Assembly (NCBI GenBank): GCA_017432405.1
Contig: JAFRJF010000267.1
Location: 1-22,864, forward strand
Length of the DNA stretch: 22,864 nt
Reading direction: 5' to 3'
Source: Clostridia bacterium
Lineage (GTDB): Bacteria > Bacillota_A > Clostridia > Christensenellales > Aristaeellaceae
The notes below the pieces were generated by a model that made no database searches, was not told the DNA's origin, and saw nothing but the letters and a program-made list of their open reading frames with translations. Below, piece by piece: positions 7,030 to 14,478 of the stretch. Made by a program: the position numbers and the translations under genes. Every line of letters begins with the position of its first letter. Position 1 is the first letter of the stretch.

Positions 7030-7293
7030 ATGCATCACGACTACAAGACACAAATGACCTGTTCCCAGATGATCAGCTATGATCTGGATGGGGACGTGGT
7101 CAGCAACATCAGCTTCCTGGGGGGCTGCAACGGCAACCTGAAGGCGATATCGAAGCTGGTGGACGGCTGGACGGTGGAGAAGATCGAATCGTATCTGCTG
7201 GGGAACCTCTGCGGCGCTCGGCCCACCTCCTGCGCCGACCAGCTGGCGAAGGCCGTGCGCGCGGGCTATGAAGAGGAAAGGAAGGGAGCGTAA
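7030..7293 (+). CDS. TSCPD domain protein, four-cysteine family
   Basis: This 87-residue protein has the TSCPD signature near its end (PTSCADQLAKAV), as found at the C-terminus of some ribonucleotide reductases and in a stand-alone four-cysteine family. Its four cysteines, C11 (MTCSQ), C33 (GGCNGN), C61 (LCGARP) and C68 (TSCADQL), are at family positions and may bind metal or act in redox. The exact function of stand-alone TSCPD proteins is unknown. ATG 7030 follows ATGGAGGATTATC. It is first in the operon, 3 nt before the flavodoxin gene, and under the OhrR-type operator, which suggests a peroxide or thiol stress role. Confidence 0.88.
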   Translation: MHHDYKTQMTCSQMISYDLDGDVVSNISFLGGCNGNLKAISKLVDGWTVEKIESYLLGNLCGARPTSCADQLAKAVRAGYEEERKGA

Positions 7294-7296
7294 GCC

Positions 7297-7719
7297 ATGA
7301 GGACTGAGGTGCGTTATTTCAGCAAGGGCGGCGCCACGAAGAAGCTGGCGGACGCCATCGCCGAGGCTGTGGGGGCCGAGGCCAGGACCGTGGACCAGCC
7401 GCTTGAGAAGTATGCCGACGTGGTGTTCCTGGGCGCCAGCGTGTATGGTGGCAAGCCCGACCCGGCGGTGGTCAATTTCATCAGCGCCAACGCGAAGAAT
7501 ATCGGAAAGATCGTGGTGTTCGGCAGTGCCTGCACCAAGAAATCCACCTATGCGGCCATCAAGTCCGCGGCGGCGGGCAACGCGGTGAAGACCGCGGAGA
7601 TGTTCTTCCAGTGCAAGGGTGAATTCCTGTTCCTGAATAAGGGCCGTCCCAATGCCCAGGACTGCGCCGATGCGGCGGAGTTTGCCCGCAAGCAGGTCAA
7701 GCTGCTCGGGGTGACCTGA
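7297..7719 (+). CDS. Flavodoxin
   Basis: A 140-residue flavodoxin-fold protein, a small FMN electron carrier in the cytoplasm. The phosphate-binding loop is FSKGGATKKLADAI near the N-terminus, a variant of the usual T/S-x-T-G-x-T loop. The second flavin-contact segment is LGASVYGGKPD (about 45-55). It is embedded between the TSCPD gene (3-nt gap) and the OhrR gene (1-nt gap), so it is translated from the same mRNA. Its redox partner cannot be told from sequence. Confidence 0.85.
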   Translation: MRTEVRYFSKGGATKKLADAIAEAVGAEARTVDQPLEKYADVVFLGASVYGGKPDPAVVNFISANAKNIGKIVVFGSACTKKSTYAAIKSAAAGNAVKTAEMFFQCKGEFLFLNKGRPNAQDCADAAEFARKQVKLLGVT

Positions 7720-7720
7720 C

Positions 7721-8158
7721 ATGGCCGACGCACAGCAGTATGAGGCGCTGAAGCTGGAAAACCAGCTGTGCTTTCCGCTCTACGCCTGCGCCCGGGAGGT
7801 CGTGAAGAAGTACAAGCCCTTCCTGGACGACATCGACCTGACCTACACCCAGTATGTGACCATGATGGTGCTGTGGGAGAAGCCCTCGGTTACCAGCAAG
7901 GAGATCGGGGAGCGGCTGCACCTGGATTCCGGCACGCTGACGCCGGTGATCAAGAAGCTGGCCGAGAAGGGCCTGGTCACCCGCGCCCGCTCCGCCGAGG
8001 ACGAGCGCAACCTGGTGGTCACCCTGACCGACGCGGGCCTGGCCCTGCGGGACCGCGCCGCCTGCATCCCCGGCCAGATGGGCAAGTGCATCTGCCTGAG
8101 CCCCGAGGATGCGGGGACGCTGTATCGGATACTTTATCAGCTGCTGGGCAGTATGTAA
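7721..8158 (+). CDS. ohrR: OhrR-type MarR family peroxide-sensing repressor
   Basis: This 145-residue winged-helix repressor closely resembles B. subtilis OhrR across its length: the opening LKLENQLCFPLYACAREVVKKY (about 10-31), then LDSGTLTPVIKKL (recognition helix, about 67-79) and the wing RSAEDERN. Cys17 lies at the place of the conserved reactive cysteine that senses organic hydroperoxides; extra cysteines are at 23, 87 and further on. OhrR normally represses an ohr peroxidase gene. None is here; instead the operon holds a TSCPD protein and a flavodoxin. The 3' end overlaps the converging HAD gene by 22 bp. The symbol is by similarity. Confidence 0.85.
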   Translation: MADAQQYEALKLENQLCFPLYACAREVVKKYKPFLDDIDLTYTQYVTMMVLWEKPSVTSKEIGERLHLDSGTLTPVIKKLAEKGLVTRARSAEDERNLVVTLTDAGLALRDRAACIPGQMGKCICLSPEDAGTLYRILYQLLGSM

Positions 8159-8790
8159 GAAGCCAACGCCTCCGGCGTATCGACGATGATCGATGCGCCG
8201 GCTTTTTTCAGTTGTTCCCGGGTGCGGAAGCCCCAGGTGACGCAGGCGCAGTCGATGCCTGCGTTTTTTGCGGTGTCGATGTCCACCTCGGTATCACCCA
8301 CGTACAGGCAGCGCGCCAGGGGCATGTTCAGCCGCCGGGCGGCGGCTTCCACCATGTCGGGGTGGGGCTTTCGGCGCACGCCCTCCAGTTCACCCACGGC
8401 CAGGCTGACCAGGCCGGAAAAGTACTGCCGGGCCAGGGGCTGCACGGCGGCGTCAGGCTTGTTGGAGAGGATCGCCAGAGGCAGGCCGTCGGCCTTCAGC
8501 CGTTCCATCATCGGCAGTATGCCGTCGAAGGGGCGGCTTTTGTCCCCGGCGTGCCGGGCGTAGTAGGGACGGTAGTGGTCCAGCGCCTCGTCCACCCGGG
8601 CCTGGGAGAGATCCGGCAGGATGGCGTGCATCAGGTGGTCCACGCCCCAGCCCAGGTGGGGCTTGAGCTCATCGGCAGTGCGTTCCGGCAGGTCGAAGTG
8701 GCGCATGGTGTGGTTCACGGCGTCCGCGATGTCCTGCAGGGAATCCACCACCGTGCCGTCGAGATCAAAGAATATCGCGTCGTATTTCAT
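8137..8790 (-). CDS. HAD-superfamily phosphatase, phosphoglycolate phosphatase-like
   Basis: This 217-residue haloacid dehalogenase-type phosphatase has all four motifs: DLDGT at 9-13 (nucleophile Asp9, acid/base Asp11), SN in LAILSNKPD, Lys in RRKPHPD, and VGDTEVDID. The alpha-helical cap after motif I is of the Gph/PgmB type. It dephosphorylates a small phosphorylated metabolite; the substrate is not readable. ATG 8790 is chosen because GGTGAT lies just upstream and MKYDAIFFDLDGT is the usual opening; ATG 8802 in frame is an alternative. It follows the HPr gene after a hairpin and ends inside the OhrR gene. Confidence 0.9.
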   Translation of the reverse strand: MKYDAIFFDLDGTVVDSLQDIADAVNHTMRHFDLPERTADELKPHLGWGVDHLMHAILPDLSQARVDEALDHYRPYYARHAGDKSRPFDGILPMMERLKADGLPLAILSNKPDAAVQPLARQYFSGLVSLAVGELEGVRRKPHPDMVEAAARRLNMPLARCLYVGDTEVDIDTAKNAGIDCACVTWGFRTREQLKKAGASIIVDTPEALASYILPSS

Positions 8791-8805
8791 GCTATCACCC
8801 ATGAT

Positions 8806-8833
8806 AAGAGCCAGCCCCACAGGGCTGGCTCTT
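8806..8833 (-). terminator. Hairpin between HPr and the HAD gene
   Basis: Perfect 12-bp arms (AAGAGCCAGCCC and GGGCTGGCTCTT) surround a 4-nt loop. On the minus strand the stem ends in CTT with only a short T stretch. It would attenuate the strong HPr transcript before the HAD gene. The alternative HAD start (8802) lies 4 bp beyond it. Confidence 0.65.
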
Positions 8834-8846
8834 GACAGTCTATATC

Positions 8847-9107
8847 TTACAGGTTCTCCTCCAGGAAGGCCAGCAGGCCGGCGGCGGCCTCTTCCTCGTT
8901 CGCGCCGTCGCAGGTGATGGTGACCTCGGTGCCCTGCTTCACGCCCAGGGCCATCAGCTTCATCAGCTGGCCCAGGTTGACCGTCTTGCCGTTGGCGGTG
9001 ATGGTCACGGCGGTGTCGGCATAGCTCTTGGCCTTCTTGGACAGCAGGCCGGCGGGACGGGCGTGGATGCCCAGGGCGTCCTTGATGGTGTAGGTAAACT
9101 GCTTCAT
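8847..9107 (-). CDS. HPr-family phosphocarrier with His15 but no Ser46
   Basis: This 86-residue HPr-fold protein has the active site GIHARPAG with His15, which accepts phosphate from PEP via enzyme I and passes it to EIIA proteins. The second signature reads NGKTVNLGQLMKLMALG. Aligned to B. subtilis NLKSIMGVMSLG and E. coli AKSLFKLQTLG, the regulatory Ser46 is replaced by Gln (residue 47, owing to a one-residue insertion). HPr kinase could therefore not phosphorylate the usual site, uncoupling this HPr from CcpA-type catabolite control. ATG 9107 follows AAAGGAG. It has its own consensus promoter and sits next to the ascorbate PTS genes, whose EIIA is the likely partner. It could be the general HPr or a dedicated one. 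Confidence 0.92.
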   Translation of the reverse strand: MKQFTYTIKDALGIHARPAGLLSKKAKSYADTAVTITANGKTVNLGQLMKLMALGVKQGTEVTITCDGANEEEAAAGLLAFLEENL

Positions 9108-9153
9108 GGAATGTCGCTCCTTTACAAATTGATTGGTCGGTTAAAACCATAAC

Positions 9154-9196
9154 ATGTTCATTATACGCCATGCGGGGACAAATGTCAATGTTCGAT
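9154..9196 (-). promoter_or_regulatory. Consensus promoter of HPr with two TGTTC motifs
   Basis: On the minus strand TTGACA (9188-9183), 17 bp, TATAAT (9165-9160): perfect consensus. ATGTTCAT (9154-9161) overlaps the downstream edge of the -10 box and AATGTTCGAT (9187-9196) overlaps the -35 box. The same motif recurs in the ula control region, suggesting joint control by the DeoR-type regulator encoded immediately upstream. Confidence 0.75.
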
Positions 9197-9981
9197 CAGC
9201 AAACCTCGGGGTAATCCTCTGAGCGCACCTGGATCACCTGCATGCCGGCGGCGCGCAGCTGGTCCAGTACACCGGCGGGGGCAAATTCGTCGGTGATCAC
9301 GCAGCCCTTCTTCTCCAGGTGGAAGCTGGCGTAGGTACCGGCCTTGCCGATCTTGGTGTAGTCGGCGAGTATGAAATAGGCGTCGGCGTGCGCGATCATC
9401 GTCTCGTTGATGCCCAGCTCGGCGGGGATGCCGCAGAGGATCTCGCCGTCGGGGGAGATGCCGGTGCAGCCCAGGAAGGCCTTGTCAGCATGCACGTCCA
9501 TCAGGTTGCGAAGGGCCAGATCCCCAGTGAGGATGTGGCGCGAGCCCCGCAGCATACCGCCGGACAACTGCGCGTCCACGCCGTCGGGAAAGCGATGACC
9601 CACCATCATGGCGTTGTTGGTGAACGCGGAGATCGACTTGCCATCCAGATGGTCCAGCACCGCCAGGGCCGTATTGCTGCCGTTGATCAGCAGGCTGTCG
9701 CCGGTTTCCACCAATGAGGCGGCGCGGCGGGCGATCAGGCGCTGGCATTGGGCCACCCGGCTCTTCTCATCGGGGGCGACGGCGCGCACATCGACGGTCG
9801 CGCCGCCGTGGAACCGGCTGATCTTGCCCTGCTCCTCCAGGGTCTGCAAATCGCGCCGAACGGTCATTGCGGAGATGTCAAAGGCCCGCGCCAGCTCATC
9901 CACCAGGATTTCCTGGCGTTCCCGGATCATGGCCAGCATCTCTGCATGGCGAAGGCTGACGGTCTGGCGATCTCGTTTCAT
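9196..9981 (-). CDS. DeoR-family transcriptional regulator, candidate ula repressor
   Basis: This 261-residue protein has a DeoR N-terminal winged helix (VDELARAFDISAMTVRRDLQ, about 27-46, then GKISRFHGGA), and a C-terminal sugar-phosphate sensor domain related to ribose-5-phosphate isomerase (SGGMLRGS, GCTGIS, ADYTKIGKAGTY). Such proteins are usually repressors released by a phosphorylated sugar. E. coli UlaR, the repressor of ascorbate genes, is of this family, and this gene is the last of the leftward ula unit. ATG 9981 follows AAAGGAG. It lies 20 nt after the HAD gene. Direct orthology with UlaR is not proven. Confidence 0.9.
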   Translation of the reverse strand: MKRDRQTVSLRHAEMLAMIRERQEILVDELARAFDISAMTVRRDLQTLEEQGKISRFHGGATVDVRAVAPDEKSRVAQCQRLIARRAASLVETGDSLLINGSNTALAVLDHLDGKSISAFTNNAMMVGHRFPDGVDAQLSGGMLRGSRHILTGDLALRNLMDVHADKAFLGCTGISPDGEILCGIPAELGINETMIAHADAYFILADYTKIGKAGTYASFHLEKKGCVITDEFAPAGVLDQLRAAGMQVIQVRSEDYPEVC

Positions 9982-10001
9982 GGGTCGTGACTCCTTTGGG
10001 G

Positions 10002-10694
10002 TCAATGTGATGATTCTATCAGCGCCGGAAGCTCTGAGAGCGACTGGATCCACGTGATGCCGTCCGGCGCGTCTGCGGGTTCGGGGTCCCGGCAGAGCCA
10101 GAAGGCGGCCATGCCCGCGTCCAGCGCGCCCATGGCGTCACCCCTGAGGCTATCGCCCACGAAGGCGCATTCCTCCGGGGCATGCCCGGCCTTTTCGGCG
10201 CACAGCTGAAAGAAGCCCGCCGCAGGCTTTTCCACACCGGCCTCCTCGCTGGTGACGATGAAGTCCACATAGGCCATCAGGCTCAGGCGCTTCAGCTTGG
10301 CATACTGCCAGTCCGCGGTCATGTTGCTGCCGATGCCGACGGTCAATCCCATAAAGCGCAGCCGCGCCAGGGCGTCGATCGCATCGGGCAGAGGCCTTAT
10401 GCGGCTGAGCAGCGTGGACCAATAGAGGTCGGCCATCTCCGGCGCATGGGCAATGGGCTTCCCGGCGGCCTCCAGCATCAGCTGGCAGCGAATCAGCCGG
10501 TTGTGGACGGCGGCGGTGCCGCCGAGGCGGGCCTTCTGCTGTTGAAAGGCCTCGCGCTGCAGTGCATCGAAGCGCTCCCGCGACAGGCCGAGGGTACTGG
10601 CGGCATAGGCTGCCAGCCGGTTCATGGCCACGGCGTGGGGCGACGTGAAGTCGTACAGCGTATCGTCGAGGTCAAATATGATGGATCTGATCAT
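10002..10694 (-). CDS. HAD-superfamily hydrolase in the ula unit
   Basis: This 230-residue haloacid dehalogenase phosphatase has motif I DLDDT (Asp8, Asp10), motif II GIGSNM, the Lys motif GVEKPAAGFF and motif IV FVGDSLRGDAMGA. The DxDDT form and the helical cap resemble the YjjG/pyrimidine 5'-nucleotidase-like subfamily. It lies between ulaB (73 nt away, with a GC-rich hairpin) and the DeoR gene (20 nt). It may clear an accumulating phosphorylated intermediate of ascorbate breakdown, a role often suspected for HAD proteins in sugar operons; that is inference. ATG 10694 follows CAGGAGCGAT. Confidence 0.88.
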   Translation of the reverse strand: MIRSIIFDLDDTLYDFTSPHAVAMNRLAAYAASTLGLSRERFDALQREAFQQQKARLGGTAAVHNRLIRCQLMLEAAGKPIAHAPEMADLYWSTLLSRIRPLPDAIDALARLRFMGLTVGIGSNMTADWQYAKLKRLSLMAYVDFIVTSEEAGVEKPAAGFFQLCAEKAGHAPEECAFVGDSLRGDAMGALDAGMAAFWLCRDPEPADAPDGITWIQSLSELPALIESSH

Positions 10695-10714
10695 ATCGCT
10701 CCTGAATATGCAGC

Positions 10715-10745
10715 GCGCCGGCGGCGGCATGGCCGCCGCCGGCGC
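10715..10745 (-). promoter_or_regulatory. GC-rich intercistronic hairpin after ulaB
   Basis: Perfect 14-bp arms (GCGCCGGCGGCGGC and its complement) enclose a 3-nt loop between ulaB and the HAD gene. There is no T-run, so it more likely protects the upstream mRNA from 3' decay or partly terminates, lowering HAD and DeoR expression relative to the transporter. Confidence 0.65.
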
Positions 10746-10767
10746 TTGCCGAATCGGTCGGTTCGGG

Positions 10768-11076
10768 TCAATCCAGCAGGCCGGCGTCCTTCATCGCCTG
10801 TTCCATCTCCGGGGCGGACATGATGTTCTTCAGGCCCAGCACCGTGGTGCCCTTCTTCTGGGCATCGGCGAACATGTTGGCGAAGTTGCGGGCGCAGAGC
10901 ACGATGTCATAGTTCGGCGCGGCGCTCTTGCCCTCGGACAGGGAGCAGTGGTGGATCGTGGCGGGCTTGACGCCAAGCTTGGTCAGCACCTTCTGCAGGG
11001 TCATCTTCATCATCAGCGAGGAACCGGCGCCGTTGGCGCAGCAAACCATGAATTTCTTGTTGTCGAGTTTAGACAT
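10768..11076 (-). CDS. ulaB: PTS ascorbate-type EIIB component
   Basis: This 102-residue cytoplasmic phosphotransfer subunit has the active-site loop VCCANGAGSSLMMKM. Cys13, just before ANGAGSS, is the expected phosphocysteine that takes phosphate from EIIA and gives it to the incoming sugar; Cys12 beside it is an unusual extra. Length and the CxNGxGSS loop match the UlaB/SgaB family. It follows ulaA by 30 nt. ATG 11076 has AAAGGAATAATG upstream. It acts with EIIC (11107-12627) and EIIA (12841-13329). Confidence 0.93.
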   Translation of the reverse strand: MSKLDNKKFMVCCANGAGSSLMMKMTLQKVLTKLGVKPATIHHCSLSEGKSAAPNYDIVLCARNFANMFADAQKKGTTVLGLKNIMSAPEMEQAMKDAGLLD

Positions 11077-11106
11077 GTTTCATTATTCCTTTCCAATAAT
11101 ATGTTA

Positions 11107-12627
11107 TTACTTGCGCTTCCTGGAGGTCTGCTTGGAGGCCATGTACTCCTTGTAGGCCTCGTAATCCTCGGTGATCAGGAAGTAGCCCTTGGGATCGCGC
11201 ATGTACTCGATCTGGGGGATGGCCAGCAGTATGATGGCGACGACCGCCACGCCGGCGTAGCTCAGGAACTTCAGGATCACGGTGATGGCCGGCCACACGG
11301 TCGCCCAGTCAAACATGCCCAGGTAGCCGCCGTACTGCGCCATGCCGACCCAGCCCGCGATGAAGGCCGAGCCGAAGACCTGGATCAGGCCGGACAGGAA
11401 GGGGATGCACAGGCAGGCCTTCAGGCCGCCCTTTTCGTTGGCAACCAGGCCGATGGTGGCGTTGTCGAAGAACACCGGAACGAAGCCGCAGATGATCAGC
11501 ACGGGGCTCTTGAAGATGATCAGCGCGATGATGGCCACCAGCTGGCCCGCCAGGCCGGCCAGGAAGCCGAAGGTCACGGCGTTGGCGTCGCCGAAGCCGT
11601 AGCAGACCGCGCAGTCGACACCGGGCACGGAGGAGGGCAGCAGCTTGTCGGCGATGCCCTGGAAGGAGGCAGTCAGCTCGGTGACGAAGGTGCGAACGCC
11701 CAGCTGCAGGATGGCCAGGTACACGGCGAAGTTCAGGGTGGTGTTCAGGATGTACATCACGAAGCTGTCCGCTTCCTTCAGCTTCTCCTGGGCCACGAAG
11801 AAGGGCTTGCCGATGATGACCATGATGATGCCGAAGAAAATGGTCATCAGGATGGCGGTACAAACCATGTTCTCATTGAAGATGGAGAAGAAACCGGGCA
11901 GCTCCAGGTCGCCCACCTTCTTGATCTCCTTCTTGCGCTTGCCGCCGTTGGTGCCGAAGATCTTGTCGGCCAGGATGTAGCCCAGGCGGATGCCGAACAT
12001 CTGCTGGTGGGCGATGGCGAAGCCGGCGCCGTCGGTCAGCTCCTGCATTGGCTTGACGGTCAGGTTCGAGCCGACGGCCCAGTAAGCGCCCAGTATGATG
12101 GACATGATGATCAGCATCGGAACGGTCTTGACGCCGCCCTGCCACAGTCCGGGCAGCGCGAACAGGATCAGCCAGTAGGCGGTGGCGGCCTGCTGGAACT
12201 GCACGTGGCCGGTGGTGAACAGCGAGCGGCACTTGGTGATCTTGTTGAAGCGCACCAGCAGTATATTGACGATGAATGCGATCAGCAGCAGCGTCACTGC
12301 CGAGGAGAAGGCCGCGCCGAACTGCTCTTCGACGCCGGCAGTCACGGCGTTCTGGCCGTAGTAGGGGTCGATGACCGCAGCGGTCAGGTTGAAGCGGTCC
12401 TTCAGGCCGGCCAGTATGGGCCGGAAGTTGCTGGTCAGTCCGCCGGAGCCGACGTTCAAAATCAGCATGCCGATGATGGCCTTAAGGGTGCCGCCCAGCA
12501 CGTCGTACCATTTTTTCTTCATCAGGATGTAGCCGATCATCGTGATGAAGCCGATCATCCAGGGCGCCTGGCGCAGGATGTACGTGCTAAAGAAATCCCA
12601 TACGGGTCCTATAACGGGTATGTTCAC
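11107..12627 (-). CDS. ulaA: PTS ascorbate-type EIIC permease
   Basis: This 506-residue multispanning membrane permease of the UlaA/SgaT family carries L-ascorbate (or a related acid) across the membrane with phosphorylation. The N-terminus WDFFSTYILRQAPWMIGFITMIGY and the core GHVQFQQAATAYWLILFALPG, VKPMQELTDGAGFAIAHQQMFG and VFFDNATIGLVANEKGG are typical, with about ten hydrophobic spans. The soluble C-terminal tail is rich in Lys and Arg. The start is GTG (12627-12625) with AGAGGGGAATTATCT upstream. A 213-bp repeat-filled gap separates it from ulaC. Confidence 0.95.
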   Translation of the reverse strand: MNIPVIGPVWDFFSTYILRQAPWMIGFITMIGYILMKKKWYDVLGGTLKAIIGMLILNVGSGGLTSNFRPILAGLKDRFNLTAAVIDPYYGQNAVTAGVEEQFGAAFSSAVTLLLIAFIVNILLVRFNKITKCRSLFTTGHVQFQQAATAYWLILFALPGLWQGGVKTVPMLIIMSIILGAYWAVGSNLTVKPMQELTDGAGFAIAHQQMFGIRLGYILADKIFGTNGGKRKKEIKKVGDLELPGFFSIFNENMVCTAILMTIFFGIIMVIIGKPFFVAQEKLKEADSFVMYILNTTLNFAVYLAILQLGVRTFVTELTASFQGIADKLLPSSVPGVDCAVCYGFGDANAVTFGFLAGLAGQLVAIIALIIFKSPVLIICGFVPVFFDNATIGLVANEKGGLKACLCIPFLSGLIQVFGSAFIAGWVGMAQYGGYLGMFDWATVWPAITVILKFLSYAGVAVVAIILLAIPQIEYMRDPKGYFLITEDYEAYKEYMASKQTSRKRK

Positions 12628-12655
12628 AGATAATTCCCCTCTCTGTTGTTGGTGG

Positions 12656-12797
12656 GTGGCGGCGGCAGGCTGCCGCCGCTGCGGGGTGGTGGCGGCAGGT
12701 TGCTGCCGCTACAGGTGCGCGGGGTGGTGGCGGCAGGTTGCCGCCGCTACGGGTTGCGCGGGGTGCGTGGCGTCAGGTTGCCGTCGGTGCGGTTTGC
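12656..12797. repeat. Four tandem imperfect 38-40 bp hairpin repeats between ulaC and ulaA
   Basis: Units start near 12656 (partial), at 12681, 12719 and 12758. Each begins GCGGGGTG and contains a self-complementary core such as GGCGGCAGGTTGCCGCC, followed by GCT and a variable run. The 12681 and 12719 units are nearly identical; the 12758 unit has diverged but keeps complementary changes (GGCGTCAGG). A weak fifth trace follows to about 12825. The repeats are contiguous, without spacers, so this is not CRISPR. In the mRNA they form a row of GC hairpins ahead of ulaA. Confidence 0.8.
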
Positions 12798-12840
12798 GCG
12801 TTAGCGGGGTGTAGCGGCGACAATCAGCCACCGCCGGTAA

Positions 12841-13329
12841 CTACATATCGTCCTCCGGGGGATAGTCGGCCTCGGCCTTCAGGATGTCCTCGGGGGTGTT
12901 GGCCGCCATCAGGGCGTCCAGCAGGGGCTCGTTGGTGAAGATCTGCATCAGCTGCTGCATGTTGTCCAGGTGCTCGTTGGGGTCCTTGGCGGCCAGGGTG
13001 AAGAACAGGCGGGCGATCTTGTCCTCGCCGTCCTCGTCCTTGCCGAAGTCCACGTCCTCCTTGACGCGCATGAAGCCCACGGCGGTCTGGTTTGCGCCCT
13101 CGGCGCCCTCCTGGCTGTGGGGCATGGCCACGTAGTGCTCGAACACCACATAGGGGCCGTACTTTTCGATGCAGTCCACGATCTGCTGATAGTAGTTGTC
13201 GGACACATAGCCGGTCGCCGCCAGGGATTCGCAGCTCAGCTTTACGGCCTCCTGCCAGGAATCCACCCTGTCGACGAACTTGTAGTGGCCGCGTTCAACG
13301 ATCTTCTGAAGTATGGTCTTGTCTGCCAT
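12841..13329 (-). CDS. ulaC: PTS ascorbate-type EIIA component
   Basis: This 162-residue cytoplasmic EIIA belongs to the mannitol/fructose-like fold used by UlaC. The phosphoacceptor is His71 in HYVAMPHSQEG. FTLAAKDPNEHLDNMQQLMQIF is the conserved back part of the family. It receives phosphate from HPr and passes it to EIIB. ATG 13329 follows GGAGGAGAATG. It lies 22 nt after ulaG and is separated from ulaA by the hairpin repeats, so EIIA may be made at a different level from the membrane parts. The C-terminus is acidic. Confidence 0.92.
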   Translation of the reverse strand: MADKTILQKIVERGHYKFVDRVDSWQEAVKLSCESLAATGYVSDNYYQQIVDCIEKYGPYVVFEHYVAMPHSQEGAEGANQTAVGFMRVKEDVDFGKDEDGEDKIARLFFTLAAKDPNEHLDNMQQLMQIFTNEPLLDALMAANTPEDILKAEADYPPEDDM

Positions 13330-13351
13330 GTTACATTCTCCTCCGTCCGGC

Positions 13352-14455
13352 TTACAGGCAGGACCTGTAGGGGATGTTCTGGGGCGCCTCGAAGCAGTCC
13401 TCGAAGCCGCGGCGATGGTGGAAGTAGATCTTGTCCTTGTCCTGGGGATAGACGTACTTGCCGCCGACCTGCCAGAAGAACGGATGGAACTTGTACTCGT
13501 TGCGATCCTTCTTGAAGTCGTAGAGCAGCTTGATCTCCTCGCAATCGGCCTGGAAGTTGGTCCACACGTCCCAGTGGATGGGCACGACCACCTTGCAGCG
13601 CAGGTTCTCGGCCATGCGCAGCACGTCGATGGAGGTCATCTTGTCCTGCATGCCGATGGGGTTCTCGCCGAAGGAGCCGAAGGCCACGTCGATGTCGTAG
13701 TCCTTGCCGTGCTTGGCGAAGTAGATGGAGAAGTGGCTGTCGCCGGAATGGTAGATGTTGCCGCCGGGGGTCTTGACCAGGTAGTTGACGGCCTTCTCGT
13801 CCATGTCGGTGGGGCACTTGCCGGTCAGCTCCTCCCGGTCGGGGCCGGTGGAGTCGGTGGTGACGATGCAGGTGCGGTCAAAGCTGTCCAGGCAGATGAT
13901 CTCGATGTCCTTGATCTTGATGGTGTCGCCGGGCTTGACGATGCGGCAGCGGTCCTCGGGCACGCCCCACTTCACCCAGGTCTCCACGCTCTTCAGCGGG
14001 CCGATGAAGGGCACGGGGATCTCCTTGCCGTTTTCATCGGTGGTGGTCATGCCGCTGTTGATCACGTGGGCGGCCCACTCGGCGGACATGTGGTCCTGGT
14101 GGTAGTGGGTGGCCAGCACCGCGTCCACTTGCTTGAAGGCGAAGGGGTCGATCACGAAGGGCACGTTGCGCAGGTTCGGCTGCATCGCGCGGCCGCCGCA
14201 CATGTTGGCCATCTGGTGGCCCACCTTCATCTTGCCGTCGCCGTGGGTGCGCTTGCCGTTGCCGCACCACAGGTCGATGGTGATGTTCGCGCCGCCGGGG
14301 GTCTTGAACCAGATGCCCGTGCAGCCCAGCCACCACATCGCCACGTTGCCGGGCTGGACGACCTCGTTCTCGATGTCCTCCACCAACCAGGTGCCCCACT
14401 CGGGGAACGTCGACATGATCCACTTCTCGCGGGTCATTTCAGATACCTTGCTCAT
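13352..14455 (-). CDS. ulaG: L-ascorbate-6-phosphate lactonase
   Basis: This 367-residue metallo-beta-lactamase-fold enzyme hydrolyses L-ascorbate-6-phosphate to 3-keto-L-gulonate-6-phosphate. The metal site motif H117-Y-H119-Q-D121-H122 is intact; further ligands are expected in YHSGDSHFS and VVPIHWDVW. The opening TREKWIMSTFPEWGTWLVEDIE and CTGIWFKTPGG are typical UlaG, and the length is close to the family's. ATG 14455 follows GGGAGGATTCA. It is the first gene of the leftward ula unit, with its own promoter in the divergent region. Confidence 0.95.
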   Translation of the reverse strand: MSKVSEMTREKWIMSTFPEWGTWLVEDIENEVVQPGNVAMWWLGCTGIWFKTPGGANITIDLWCGNGKRTHGDGKMKVGHQMANMCGGRAMQPNLRNVPFVIDPFAFKQVDAVLATHYHQDHMSAEWAAHVINSGMTTTDENGKEIPVPFIGPLKSVETWVKWGVPEDRCRIVKPGDTIKIKDIEIICLDSFDRTCIVTTDSTGPDREELTGKCPTDMDEKAVNYLVKTPGGNIYHSGDSHFSIYFAKHGKDYDIDVAFGSFGENPIGMQDKMTSIDVLRMAENLRCKVVVPIHWDVWTNFQADCEEIKLLYDFKKDRNEYKFHPFFWQVGGKYVYPQDKDKIYFHHRRGFEDCFEAPQNIPYRSCL

Positions 14456-14478
14456 TGAATCCTCCCTTTCCGTCGGTT

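Noticed and set aside
10624..12633. Long open frame of 669 codons on the plus strand across the ulaB/ulaA region
   Set aside because: It is antisense to well-identified genes, is His/Gly/Gln-rich as expected from the complementary frame of GC-rich codons, and has no ribosome site or homology.
12656..12840. Possible CRISPR array
   Set aside because: Repeats are contiguous and degenerate with no unique spacers, and no cas genes are present.
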